A stretch of 64,000 nt of DNA. Origin: Rhynchopus sp. YZ270_cl-10 (taxonomy: Eukaryota > Euglenozoa > Diplonemea > Diplonemida > Diplonemidae). This document shows, one piece after another, positions 9,616 through 19,332 of this stretch (its first letter is position 1; every line of letters begins with the position of its first letter). The stretch spans positions 372,001-436,000 of the forward strand of contig OZ037882.1 of assembly GCA_964035575.1 (NCBI GenBank). The letters are read 5' to 3'. The notes under the pieces were generated by a model. The model had not been told where the DNA came from. It made no database searches and worked only from the letters and a program-made list of their open reading frames with translations. A program made the translations under genes and the position numbers.

Positions 9616-10654
9616 AATGATTTTGTTTCTATTTCCTCCTTCATTTCATGAGGTAACAAAAAAAAAGGGGGGGTATTTCGTGGAAGAATAATATGATACT
9701 CCGTTTTTTTTGTGTGCAAAAAAAAAGAAAAAAAAAGTTGATTTTGAAATACAAAGCCCTCTCGTGAACAGTGTACTCGTCATCTTCCTTTTGCGCTTTG
9801 TTTTTTTTCCCCTAACCCTCAATTTGCATCAGGAGCGTGGAACAGAAAAAAAATGATATTTTTTTTTTTTTTTCATGAACGTTTTACTCTGAAACATCAG
9901 CAATATGAATGGGCAGTGCGAAAAAAAAAGAAGAAAGAAGAGAAAAAAATGGTAAGAAGGAAGAACGAAGTAACACACAAAAATGAGATTTTCTCTGAGT
10001 AAAAAAAAAAGGGGGGGAAATAAACATACAGGGGTGCTAACGCACCCTTGGACAGAGAATTTAAAAAATAAAGATTTTTTTTTTTTTGAAATTGAATGTG
10101 CCTCTGGTACACATCAAAAAATAAAGATGACAAAACTGATGGTGGAAATTTTTGACAAGCACTCAGTACATAAAAGAAAGCCCTGGAGTGCTTTAGCCGT
10201 TGTTTCTTTAGAAACACAAAAAAAAGGGGGGTGGGGAAGGTGTTTGTAAGATTTGTCCCTAAGTTGCTGAGGTCATCTTTTCTTTTGCCATGCGGAATGT
10301 AGTGTAAAAAAAAAATATACTGAACTTTTCTAATGTGAGGGATTACTAATAATGTTTGGGCAACGACGGGGAAAACACTACACACATGCACACCTTTACC
10401 CAAATCAATAAAATGAAATAAAAGAAAAAACTGCAAAAAAAGACAAACAAAACCCGGAAAGCATGCGGAAAAACTCCACTATTTCTTTTTGCTTTCCATT
10501 TGCCCTTTTTTTGCAATTTCAAAAAAAACCACATTTTTTTACTTCTTGATTTTTTTTTTTCTTTATTCTTGCTTCAATTCCCCCCACTCTAAAAAAAAAC
10601 ACCCCATTTTGCTCTACCCTCTCTTTTCTCTCTTTTTTCTTTTACCCCCCTTTC
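9616..10654. other. AT-rich intergenic, no gene seen
   Basis: Many A and T runs are present, with a short F2 module (TGAAATACAAAGCCCTCTCG) at about 9745-9780 and pyrimidine-rich DNA just downstream of the desaturase stop codon. A minus-strand open frame at 9897-10436 is dominated by Phe/Leu/Lys runs from homopolymers and is not believed. Confidence 0.5.
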
Positions 10655-12311
10655 TTACCCCATATGGAAAGACGCAGCCTTACCCTTTTGTCCCATCTCC
10701 TTAAGATAGTTGATGTGCCCGGAGAAGGCAGAGGTGAAGGTAGGGAGACAGTTGTACTTGACACCACGCTCCTTGCAGACCTGCATGATGATCGGCGCAA
10801 TGGTCGGGTAGTGGTACTGCGAAATCCCTGGGAAGAGGTGGTGCACGGTCTGGTAGTTCAACGCCCCACACATCCAGGTCATAAACCGATCCCCATGCGC
10901 ATAGTCCACCGAGGTCCGGATCTGCGACACTGCCCATTCATCTTCACACACATCCTGAGCGCGGGTCTCCTCCCCAAAGGGGTAGTCAGCGACGTCGCTG
11001 ATATGGCTCACCTGGAAGTTAAACGCCAGATACCATCCGGTAATCATATCACTCAACAAGAACATCGTAATAAACCACATCACGGGGACCTTAAAGTAGA
11101 CAATCGGGATCACCACTCTCCAGGTCAACCAGAGGGCTTTGATGAGAACCCACTTTGTCTTCCATTCTGCAGTGTGTGCGCGGACCCGCATTGGGCCTGC
11201 GTGGGTCTGGAACCATGCGTGGGTGACGTCGCTGATGCGTACCTTCAGTCCCAGAGAGCCGTATGCGATGGGAAGGTAGATGTGTTGCCATTTGTACATA
11301 GGGGACCACTCCTGAAGCTTGACAAGGTAGCGTGGGTCTCCCTGCTTGGCAGGTGGCAGGTCAGGGTCCGTCGAGAAGACGTTCGTCCATACGTGGTGTC
11401 CAACAACGTGCTGCAAGTGCCAGGCAGTCATCGAGGCGCCAGCATACACATCCATAGTAAACTTCCCAACCCAGTCCCACACAAAAGGCTTGTGCGAGCA
11501 AGCACCATGCGAGCAGTCGTGCATGATGTGCAGAAGGGGAAGCGCTGTAGAAATGTGGATTATTTTACACGATCTCTTTTTTTTTCGCAGTTCTTTTATC
11601 ATTCTCTCTCTCTCTCTCATCTTAACAAAACAAAGTTGGCTTGAAATACAAAGCCCGTGAACAGTGTACCTCAATATGACCGGCTGTACCGGATGTGGAC
11701 ACCCCAACCATGCAGTGCTACAATCCATTTTGTGGTTTACATCTGATACAAAATAAAACAAAATACATACCCTGAATCCAACCAAACACTACTGCCGCGA
11801 GCAGCTGGAAAGGAGTCGACATCGGTACAATACCAAAGCACACTGAGAGCGACGCTGCCGCAATCATCAACATGAACAGAAAGTGCATGATCCCTGACGT
11901 CCACTGCTTGGGGTCCACCTTGTTGTCCACGAAGTAGGCCTTCACTTTGGTACGCAACTCATCGTAGAGGGTGTCCTTTGCTGGGTAGCGCTGGAACTCT
12001 GAGTCAATCACCTTTGCCACTGCAAAGTGGCGCAGCTTCTCTCTTGCCACCTCCAGGGACAGTGCGTGGTAGGCCTCAAACGCATAGGTGGCCTCCCGCC
12101 CCGCAAAGGTCAGCATCAGCTCCTCACCACCCGGATGCTTCGAGATGTAGTCCGTCAGGTCATACGCGGTGTCCTTCACCGTCAGCCAGCAGTCGTCCTT
12201 CGTGTTGTGGCGGGCCACCTCGCGCCACGACACCTCCTTCAGCGCTGCACCCCCAGAGGGGTCTGCGCGCACTACAGACTGGCTTGCGGGTTGTCTGCTT
12301 CTCATCCCCAT
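10655..12311 (-). CDS. Front-end fatty acid desaturase with fused cytochrome b5 domain
   Basis: Two exons, 11771-12311 and 10655-11544, join in frame to 476 residues. The 226-bp intron begins GTATGT, ends CTACAG and contains an F2 repeat. The N-terminal cytochrome b5 domain (about 23-100) has heme-ligand motif HPGG at 59-62 and a second His at 82. Membrane desaturase boxes follow: HDCSH (189-193), HVVGHH (226-231) and QTVHH (412-416). Gln in place of His in box 3, together with the b5 fusion, marks the front-end group (delta-4/5/6/8), which inserts a double bond between an existing one and the carboxyl end of polyunsaturated acyl chains in the ER. Regiospecificity cannot be read from sequence. 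A pyrimidine tract with TTAG ends at 12330, 18 nt before the start codon, and could be a trans-splice acceptor. A second in-frame ATG two codons on is possible. Confidence 0.93.
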
Positions 12312-13044
12312 AGTGTTTGCTGTTGTCCTCTAAGAGAGAGGTTATGTCTTTTGTAATGCCTAAGTTTGTGTTAGGGGGGATACGCAGTGTTGGTTTAGTA
12401 CAGCGCCCCAAAAGTTTAGTACAAGTTTAGTACAGTTTAGTACACCTGTTTAAAACACCCTTGGATTAAACCTGCCAACACTGGGGGTACGGGAGGAAGT
12501 TAAAATTGGTGGGTTTCGTGAACACCACGAACCATATTTGTACGGGGAAACCCCAAATACCTTTTTACAGGGAGCGTCAACGCATCAAACAAAGAAGGGA
12601 TGAGGGTGAGGGAAAGGCAAGTGACCCCTTTTTTTGCGTTCTTTTTTTTTCGTCAATGAGAATTCTGTGGGTTATTCTAACACGATAGGAATGTCCCTAT
12701 CACGCACACACACACAACACTTTAGTGGGCTATACTCCGTTCAGGCGTTACCCCACTCTAAATTCGTTATCAAAACACACACACCCCTTTTTTTCAGTTA
12801 CATTTGGGGTATCTAAGTACAATAAAAAGAGAAGCTGAAAAGTGCAAAACGCCTCGCCGTTCATCGGCAGACGCAGGACACTGTAAAACAAATAAAAATA
12901 AGGTAAGAATTGTTGGCCACACACACCACCACAAACCCCACATCATCGCTTTTTGAAGCAAAAAAAAATGAGGTATCGTTTTCCATTTTTCTGCATATAA
13001 TTGACATATCTTTCCTCTCTCTCTCTCTCTCTCTCTCCCTCCCC
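12312..13044. other. Upstream region of the desaturase: repeat modules
   Basis: F6 (TTTAGTACA repeats, ending CCTGCCAACACTGG) lies at 12390-12490, also found at 18922-19010 and 58937-59178. A module GGGCTATACTCCGTTCAGGC occurs at 12727-12765, inverted at 15025-15055. F3 (GTGCAAAACGCCTCGCCGTT, then GACGCAGGACACTG) lies at 12832-12885, and a CT repeat at 13013-13036. No gene is seen. Confidence 0.6.
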
Positions 13045-13668
13045 TCAATAAATCACATCACCTCCTCCTTCAACACCAGAAGCGACATCACGGACCCACT
13101 CCGCGGCTCAGGGATGTTCAACGCCGGCACACGACCTAAATACCCGAGATGCGCATCCGGCGACATTTCCCTCTCCACCTGCGGCAGCAGTGCTCTCCCT
13201 TTCCCTCCACGGATATGAGACAGGCCTGCGTCACCTCCTCCGCCTCTCCCCCTCAATAAATCACATCACCTCCTCCTTCAACACCAGAAGCGACATCACC
13301 GACCCACTCCGCGGCTCAGGAATGTTCAACGCCGGCACACGACCTAAATACCCGAGATGCGCATCCGGCGACATTTCCCTCTCCACCTGCGGCAGCAGTG
13401 CTCTCCCTTTCCCTCCACGGATATGAGACAGGCCTGCGTCACCTCCTCCGCCTCTCCCCCTCAATAAATCACATCACCTCCTCCTTCAACACCAGAAGCG
13501 ACATCACGGACCCACTCCGCGGCTCAGGGATGTTCAACGCCGGCACACGACCTAAATACCCGAGATGTGCATCCGGCGACATTTCCCTCTCCACCTGCGG
13601 CAGCAGTGCTCTCCCTTTCCCTCCACGGATATGAGACAGGCCTGCGTCACCTCCTCCTCCTCCACCTC
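13045..13668. repeat. Three 208-bp near-identical tandem units
   Basis: Units start at about 13045, 13253 and 13461, and differ by only a few bases. The third unit is the 3' end of the coding region at 13469-14650, including its stop codon. The two other copies lie beyond the stop and each repeats the last ~67 codons as an isolated open frame. This points to a very recent tandem duplication of the gene's tail. Confidence 0.95.
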
Positions 13669-14650
13669 CACCCCTCCCCCTCAATCCAACCTCCCCAGAC
13701 AAATTCCCAAGCCCTTCTTCATCACCACGTACACGACGTTTTTTTCGACCTGGTTGTACATCATTATAAGATGAACCCAAAGAAACACCCAACGAGGTTG
13801 CAGGCAATATAGTAGAACCCAACACCGGTCCGGTACGCGCTTTTGGGGATGGGGTGGACTGATGGAAGAAGGGCAGCTTTGAAGCGACGTTTTGTTGTGG
13901 AGACGCCCGATGGGGTGGTGCTGGCATTTTTATTGGATCTTGTATTCCCCCATGATTCCCTAAAAATGCATTCCCCACTGCTTCTAACCCGCTCTGCTCC
14001 CATCTAACCTCTGACTCTACAGACCCTACGGTACACCCTGAAATCCCTTTCACTACATTCCGTTCTTGGGTATCACCACCTCTCCCATGCCCCCCAAGAA
14101 ATCCTTTACTACTCTGCACAGCTGTCGCAGAAGGTGGGGTAGGGGTTGCAAGCCCGGTTCTCCCCCTTTCCCTTTCCCTTTCTCTCTCCCTCCTCCCCTC
14201 CCCTCTCAGCAAAGCTGTTGGAGGGGATGGGGAGGACCCTACAATGATAGTAACAGACGGTTCTTCAGGGCTGAGCAGTTGTGTTGTGTTTTGTGGGAGA
14301 AGGGTGGCGGGAGGAGGAGGGACACTCCGGTAGACTACAGATGGAGCTGAATACGAGCTTTCGGCCCTCCATTTTGAGATGTTAGGTGGGGAGAAAAGGG
14401 TTTCAGCTGGCATAGAGGCTCCATATTGAGGGAAGGCGGTAGTGCTGTGTACTGTTGAATGCAAAGCAGCGATGCGGCTAAGCGGCTTTACCTCAGGGTT
14501 TTGCTGAAATGAGGTTGAATGGCGGCCAAAGGAGTGTCTGTCAGTAGGGTTCCCCGTAGGATATGGTACTGCGCTGGGTGAGAGAAATCCGAGTGGTCGC
14601 CAGCTGCCATCTGCGTTGAAAGGGCAGATCCCTGGAGGATGTCGTGTCAT
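13469..14650 (-). CDS. Low-complexity protein of unknown function
   Basis: This is a 393-residue open frame without a recognised domain. It is rich in Pro, Ser, Gly and Thr. It has an Arg/Glu alternating stretch near residue 155, a basic GRKKRRVRGDEE segment that could be a nuclear localisation signal, and a poly-Gly run near residue 325. The last ~67 residues are encoded by the unit that is duplicated twice downstream. Length, strand and spacing fit the surrounding genes, and codon composition differs from the AT-rich flanks, so I think it is expressed. It is probably largely disordered. A function cannot be proposed from sequence. The start is the first ATG of the frame (14650). Confidence 0.55.
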   Translation of the reverse strand: MTRHPPGICPFNADGSWRPLGFLSPSAVPYPTGNPTDRHSFGRHSTSFQQNPEVKPLSRIAALHSTVHSTTAFPQYGASMPAETLFSPPNISKWRAESSYSAPSVVYRSVPPPPATLLPQNTTQLLSPEEPSVTIIVGSSPSPPTALLRGEGRRERERERERGRTGLATPTPPSATAVQSSKGFLGGHGRGGDTQERNVVKGISGCTVGSVESEVRWEQSGLEAVGNAFLGNHGGIQDPIKMPAPPHRASPQQNVASKLPFFHQSTPSPKARTGPVLGSTILPATSLGVSLGSSYNDVQPGRKKRRVRGDEEGLGNLSGEVGLRGRGGGGGGGGDAGLSHIRGGKGRALLPQVEREMSPDAHLGYLGRVPALNIPEPRSGSVMSLLVLKEEVM

Positions 14651-16094
14651 ATCGCTTCAGGTGATAAGCTAATTCAGGTGTATTGTATTGTGCAAACTTG
14701 GTTTTGTATTAAGTGTACACACCCCCGAGGATGATTCTACACTATGTATTTTGTTTCCACCCCCACTCCAAAAAAAAAATCCCGAAGGTTTTTGTACTTG
14801 TCGGTTTGGGATATTGGTTTTTGAGAGAGGGCGGTTTTGCTCAATGTGTTTTTTTTTTGATCGAAGGGATGGATAAGCCGTAGTTCCTCTGATGTTCTGT
14901 GAGGGAGAAGAAGTTGCTGCTTAGTTTGAAGGTGTGTATGAGGGGATAGAGGGAGAGAGAGTGTGTGTGTGTGCACCTGAGAGAAATGAGGGCGTGGGTG
15001 TAGTGTGGTTTGATGTATTTAGAGTGGGGGTAACGCCCTGAACGGATAGCCCACTTAGTGTAGTGTGGTGTTTGATGCCTAGTGAGGGTCATTCTTGCGC
15101 AGAATATGGCCCTTCCCTTTGGTGTGGTGTGGTTGATGTCAGTTTTCCCGAAGGTAATTCGTGTTAATCAAATCAAGGCCGCACTTTGCAAAGTTTAGCC
15201 ACAAACTACGCCCCCCCCTGCCTACTGTCAGGTATTTGCCAAGCCTGTGTTTATGGCGGTATGACGGCGTTTTGTCTTTCAAACTTTCGGAAAATCCCTT
15301 TGGTGTAGTGTGGTGTGAGTGGTGGATGCCTAGTGAGGGTGATTCTTGTGCAGAATATGGCCCCAGAAAAAGGGGTGTATGAGAGAGAGAGAGGAGAAAG
15401 GTTGTGCACAACAAAACTCAGCGTTTTTTTTTTAAATACTGTTGTGGAAATGCAGACGCATTTTCATTCCCTCTTTGGGAGTGTGTGGTTATACAGTTGG
15501 GTCTGACCCTAAAAAAAGGACAGTGGAGCTTGCACAGATGGCAACTACACTATCCCAACATTTTTTTTTTCAAAAACACAAAAGGAATCATTTCGAGTAA
15601 TAAAAAAAAACGGGGGAAATGTACAAAAAAAAAAATCATAACTGTGTAGGTGAGCTGACAAACACATCGTCATCAAAAGGGGTGAATACTCACCCGATGA
15701 GGAGAGGTTGGCTTACAGAAAGAAAAAAAGGTTTATAATGTGAACCTAAGCCTCTCGGTTTAGGCATCCTAAAAAAAAAAACGGTCAATTAGTTGCCTTA
15801 AAAACAAGATTATAGAAAGCAACAAGGAGAGGAGTCATCACCCTACGCTTCACAGCGAAGAAGGTGACCTCCCAGCTTGGGTATGTGGGTATGCGAATAT
15901 CGAAGGGAAAAACAAAGTTATAGAAGGTTGGTGCGGTCAGCGGGAAACCCGTGGGAGAACCACAGGAGAACCCTGGGGAACTGCGTTGCTTGACCGCACC
16001 AAATGGTCTTGAAATATAAAGCCCTCTCGTGTGGCAATGTACATCAAACAAAGAAAGTTCAAATAAAAAGGGGTGGGAGTGAGAAACATTGTGC
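14651..16094. other. Intergenic: GT-rich and hairpin modules
   Basis: A GT repeat lies near 14960, inverted copies of the F8-type modules at 15020-15120 and 15333-15368, an F1 module at 15729-15772 (GGTTTATAATGTGAACCTAA) and an F2 module at 16005-16050. Around 15840-15990 the sequence is less AT-rich but has no recognisable gene. Confidence 0.5.
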
Positions 16095-16922
16095 TCACTG
16101 GTTTCCGCCAATTGGGGCAAGACCGCCACCCGGGGGGCAGGCCGCAAAGTTGCAGTTGTTGTTGACAGTTCTGTACACAACAGATCCATCCCAGCAAGTA
16201 AAAGACCCACCCACACAGCGACGGGCAGGGCACGTTGCATGGCAGTTGTTTGTGGGGTCACGTGGCACAACCTCTGTGACAAAGGGGTGGCTGTAGCAGT
16301 ACAGCACATCAGGGGTGCACGGCGAACACACTGCCTGCATGTTGCACAGCGGGTCGGGGTAGATGACAACACCGTTCCAGCACGTCACAGGCGACTTCGT
16401 GCACCCCGTGTCGAGGAGGAGCTCCCCAAGCGCAATGTTCTTGATCGCCCCGTCGGGTGTGTTGCCCATCGTGACACGCATACGGTACGACGAGCACGGC
16501 AGCGGGTTCTGCACAGTGAACATCGGGAGGGTGTAGTGCACACCCTGCTTCACCGCCATCGCACGCCACGCGTCTGCCGTCATATCAGGGCTTGTGCTCA
16601 GCAACCCCCAGTTGTTGTTCGAGCCACACACACCACCAAGCCCCTCAATGACCCACCTCCTTGGGGTACGCTCCTCCAGCAGGCCGCTGCCACTCGAGTA
16701 CACCAACCCGTAGCGCAGCACTGTCGTCGCGGGGCCGTACTTCCACCCGATGATGACCTCAGACAGACCATTTGCAGACACAAACTGTGTGTCGGGGTGG
16801 CCGTCAAACGCGTTTTCGACAAGGAAATACTGGTCCTGCCCAGCCGATCCATGTGCACTACCACCAAGCGCAGTCCCGCACAGTGCTGCGAGCAGCGCTG
16901 CAGATGTTGCAGTATATCCCAT
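16095..16922 (-). CDS. Secreted discoidin-like (F5/8C-type) protein with Cys-rich repeats
   Basis: From the ATG at 16922 the product is 275 residues and starts with a hydrophobic signal-like segment (GYTATSAALLAALCGTALGG). An ATG 66 nt upstream in frame would spoil the signal, so I prefer this start. Residues ~30-170 follow the coagulation factor 5/8 type C (discoidin) pattern: an AFDG motif near the start, WVIEG, then TVQNPLPCSSYRMRVT and LGELLLD near the end. Such domains usually bind carbohydrates or lipid heads. The C-terminal third has two copies of a cysteine repeat, TCW(N/D)G-x-V-x-Y...NC...CP, similar to Cys-rich repeats in other protist surface proteins. There is no C-terminal membrane anchor, so it is likely secreted or wall-bound. 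A CCACAG acceptor-like site lies about 40 nt upstream of the ATG. Confidence 0.75.
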   Translation of the reverse strand: MGYTATSAALLAALCGTALGGSAHGSAGQDQYFLVENAFDGHPDTQFVSANGLSEVIIGWKYGPATTVLRYGLVYSSGSGLLEERTPRRWVIEGLGGVCGSNNNWGLLSTSPDMTADAWRAMAVKQGVHYTLPMFTVQNPLPCSSYRMRVTMGNTPDGAIKNIALGELLLDTGCTKSPVTCWNGVVIYPDPLCNMQAVCSPCTPDVLYCYSHPFVTEVVPRDPTNNCHATCPARRCVGGSFTCWDGSVVYRTVNNNCNFAACPPGGGLAPIGGNQ

Positions 16923-19332
16923 CGTCGGTGGAGGATGTGAAAATAAATAAAATGTGAAACTGTGGACAGAGCTCGCGCTAAAGTCCATCCCTCATCCCGG
17001 GATTTTTGGGGGTTTTGGTAGGAACGTTTTTTTTTTGCAGTACGGGGATTTCATTAAGAAACCAGAAGTTCTAATATTGTTGAGTAAGACCACCACATAG
17101 TGGACTTGCATATACATGTGACCCCGCCGTGGAACGCAATTGGCTCGGAAAGTCAAAAGAAAGAGGAGAAAAAAGAAAAGGAAAAAAAAAAAAAGTTGGT
17201 TACCGTGCGCCTGCGGCGCTGCCTGTTCCCTTCCAGTTTCTACAGGCAAACACTTTACCCCCTTTACCTTACACTGACGGGTTTTGACCAAAACCAAGAA
17301 CTTGTCCATTTCGGCAAATTGACCCCACCACAGAACGGACGAATTCCGGAAATGCAAATGCCGGTGTTTTCGCGCATTTTCATGTTGCAAGACGTCAGGA
17401 TCAGGGAGAGAAAATCTGGTTGTGGGATTTACATTGGCCCTCTTTACCCACATGGATTTTGACCAAAACCAAAAAATTGGCCATTTCGGCAAAGTGACCC
17501 CACCACAGCGCGGACGGATTCCGGAAATTCCAATCGCGGTATGTTTTGGGGCTGAAAACCCACTGTTTTTCAGGAGAAAAATTGCTTCCAAATCTCGGAA
17601 TTTTCCGAATTTTCCTGAAAATGACCCTTGTTTACGAGTATGGGTTCATATTTTGCGAAAATTTAAGTCACTAAAATTTTGTCCATTTTTCCGTATATAC
17701 CCCACCACAAGCCGGGATTGGCCCGGAAATGCCACAAAACGGGGTTTCCGGGCCTCCCCAGCTAACCTTTTCAAGGAACGTTTTTCCGTACCCGAAATCC
17801 ATTTTTTCCCCATTTTTTCCCATAATTAGCGCGACCACTGACTGTGGAGGATATTGATTAGGGGGGTGATTGGGTAAAAGGGAGAACAAAGAAAATATGG
17901 AAACCTCGTCTTTTTTTTTTCCTTTCTTCTCTTCAAATGGTTGCTGCAATACTGAAGGATCACCTCCTTTTATGAATCAAGGGTATGCACAAAACAAGAA
18001 GTTCAAAAGGTGCAAAACAAAATGCCAAAAAAAAAAAAAAATCAAACACGGGAAGAGAACCCCGTAATACATCTTGAGAAGAAAATAACTCATTTTTTTT
18101 CGTTGTGCCAGAAAAAAACAACAGAAAAAAAAAAACGTTTGTGCACACATCCTTGAAGCAGGGGAAGAAAGAAAAATAAGAAAAGTTTATAAGATGATCC
18201 TAAGCCTCTCTTGTGCTTAGCCACCAAAAAAAAAAAAAATGGAATAAGCGAACATCAAAACGACAACAAGCCTAGGTGGGGTCCACCAAGGAGCCAAGAG
18301 GTTCATTGGACCTTCTCGACCTCGCTTGGGGTGGTCTCCCCTCTGGAATGTGCTCTGGGCTCTCTTGTGTGAGGTGTCACAATCCTTGGGAATGAATAAG
18401 TGGGAATGAATAGGGAACTATGAAAGTATTTTTTTTGAAGTTTTTTGTTACTTGTATCGCGTAACGTCTTAGATATGGGGGGTAGATAGACCTAAGAACT
18501 GCAGTCAATCCAAAAGAAGTTTGTCAAAGAAATGGCAGATTTGCGGGGTTTCTTTTGTGGGAATTTAGCGCCTTTTTTTTGCCACCAAACATCGGACCAC
18601 TGTTATGTAAGACAATTGAATAATACAACGAAAAAAATTGAGAAGGTGGCATTCCCCTCAGCACACACACACATTGGGGCCATATTCTGAGCAAGAATTA
18701 CCCCTATTAGTTATCAAACACACACACACACACAAATTTGCGTGGAGCTCACACGAGAAGAAAGAAAAAAAAGCGAGGTGTCTACACGTTCTCAATTATT
18801 CAAAGAAAAAACACACACACAACGGGTTGCAACGTTCGCAAAGAGGAACCTGAGCCTCACGTTCTTGAGAAAAGGGACACGTTTTGTAGGATTTGGGTGG
18901 GAGGATGAGGAAGAGGAGCAGTGTTGGTTTAGCATAGGTTTAGTACAATTTAGTACAGGTTTAATACACCTGTTTGCACACCCTTGTATTATTCCTGCCA
19001 ACACTGGGGAGGAGGGGGAAAGAGGAAAGAGGACCGATGTGATAAAGAATGCGCAACCCGCCTCTGTGGGCGGGGGGGTGCAGCAGTCTAAAGCAATTGT
19101 TTCATATACTAACTATCCTACTGAATAGAAGGTATAATAGGGTGTACTAAATGTAACCTAAAGCAAAAAAAAAAGGGGGGAGTTGTGAGTCGTAAATGCT
19201 ACGCAAGGAAGGCTCCTTCGTAATCTGCGTCTCGCTCTCATGGGAAGTCTAAAGAGCGAGGGGAAGGGGGGGCACCAATTCTGTCTCCCTCTCTCTCTCT
19301 CTGTCTTCTGCTCCTCGAGTGTGGTGTTGTCA
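16923..19332. other. Intergenic: degenerate tandem block and modules
   Basis: 17200-17830 is a block of related ~170-bp units (F10) containing TTTTGACCAAAACCAAGAAC and CCCCACCACAGAACGGACG; it is shared with 31672-32304, 54950-55140 and 63090-63310. An F1 module lies at 18183-18227, an F8 module plus CA repeat at 18668-18735, and F6 at 18922-19010. A GC-richer stretch at 18265-18400 has a GGTGGGGTCCACC hairpin but no gene. Confidence 0.55.

Noticed and set aside
10664-11644. 326-residue open frame on the plus strand
   Set aside because: It is antisense to the desaturase exon, which has all histidine boxes; the plus frame has no family features and crosses the intron.
16089-16940. 283-residue plus-strand open frame rich in Arg/His/Val
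   Set aside because: It is a shadow of the secreted discoidin-like gene on the minus strand, which has a signal peptide and ordered cysteines.
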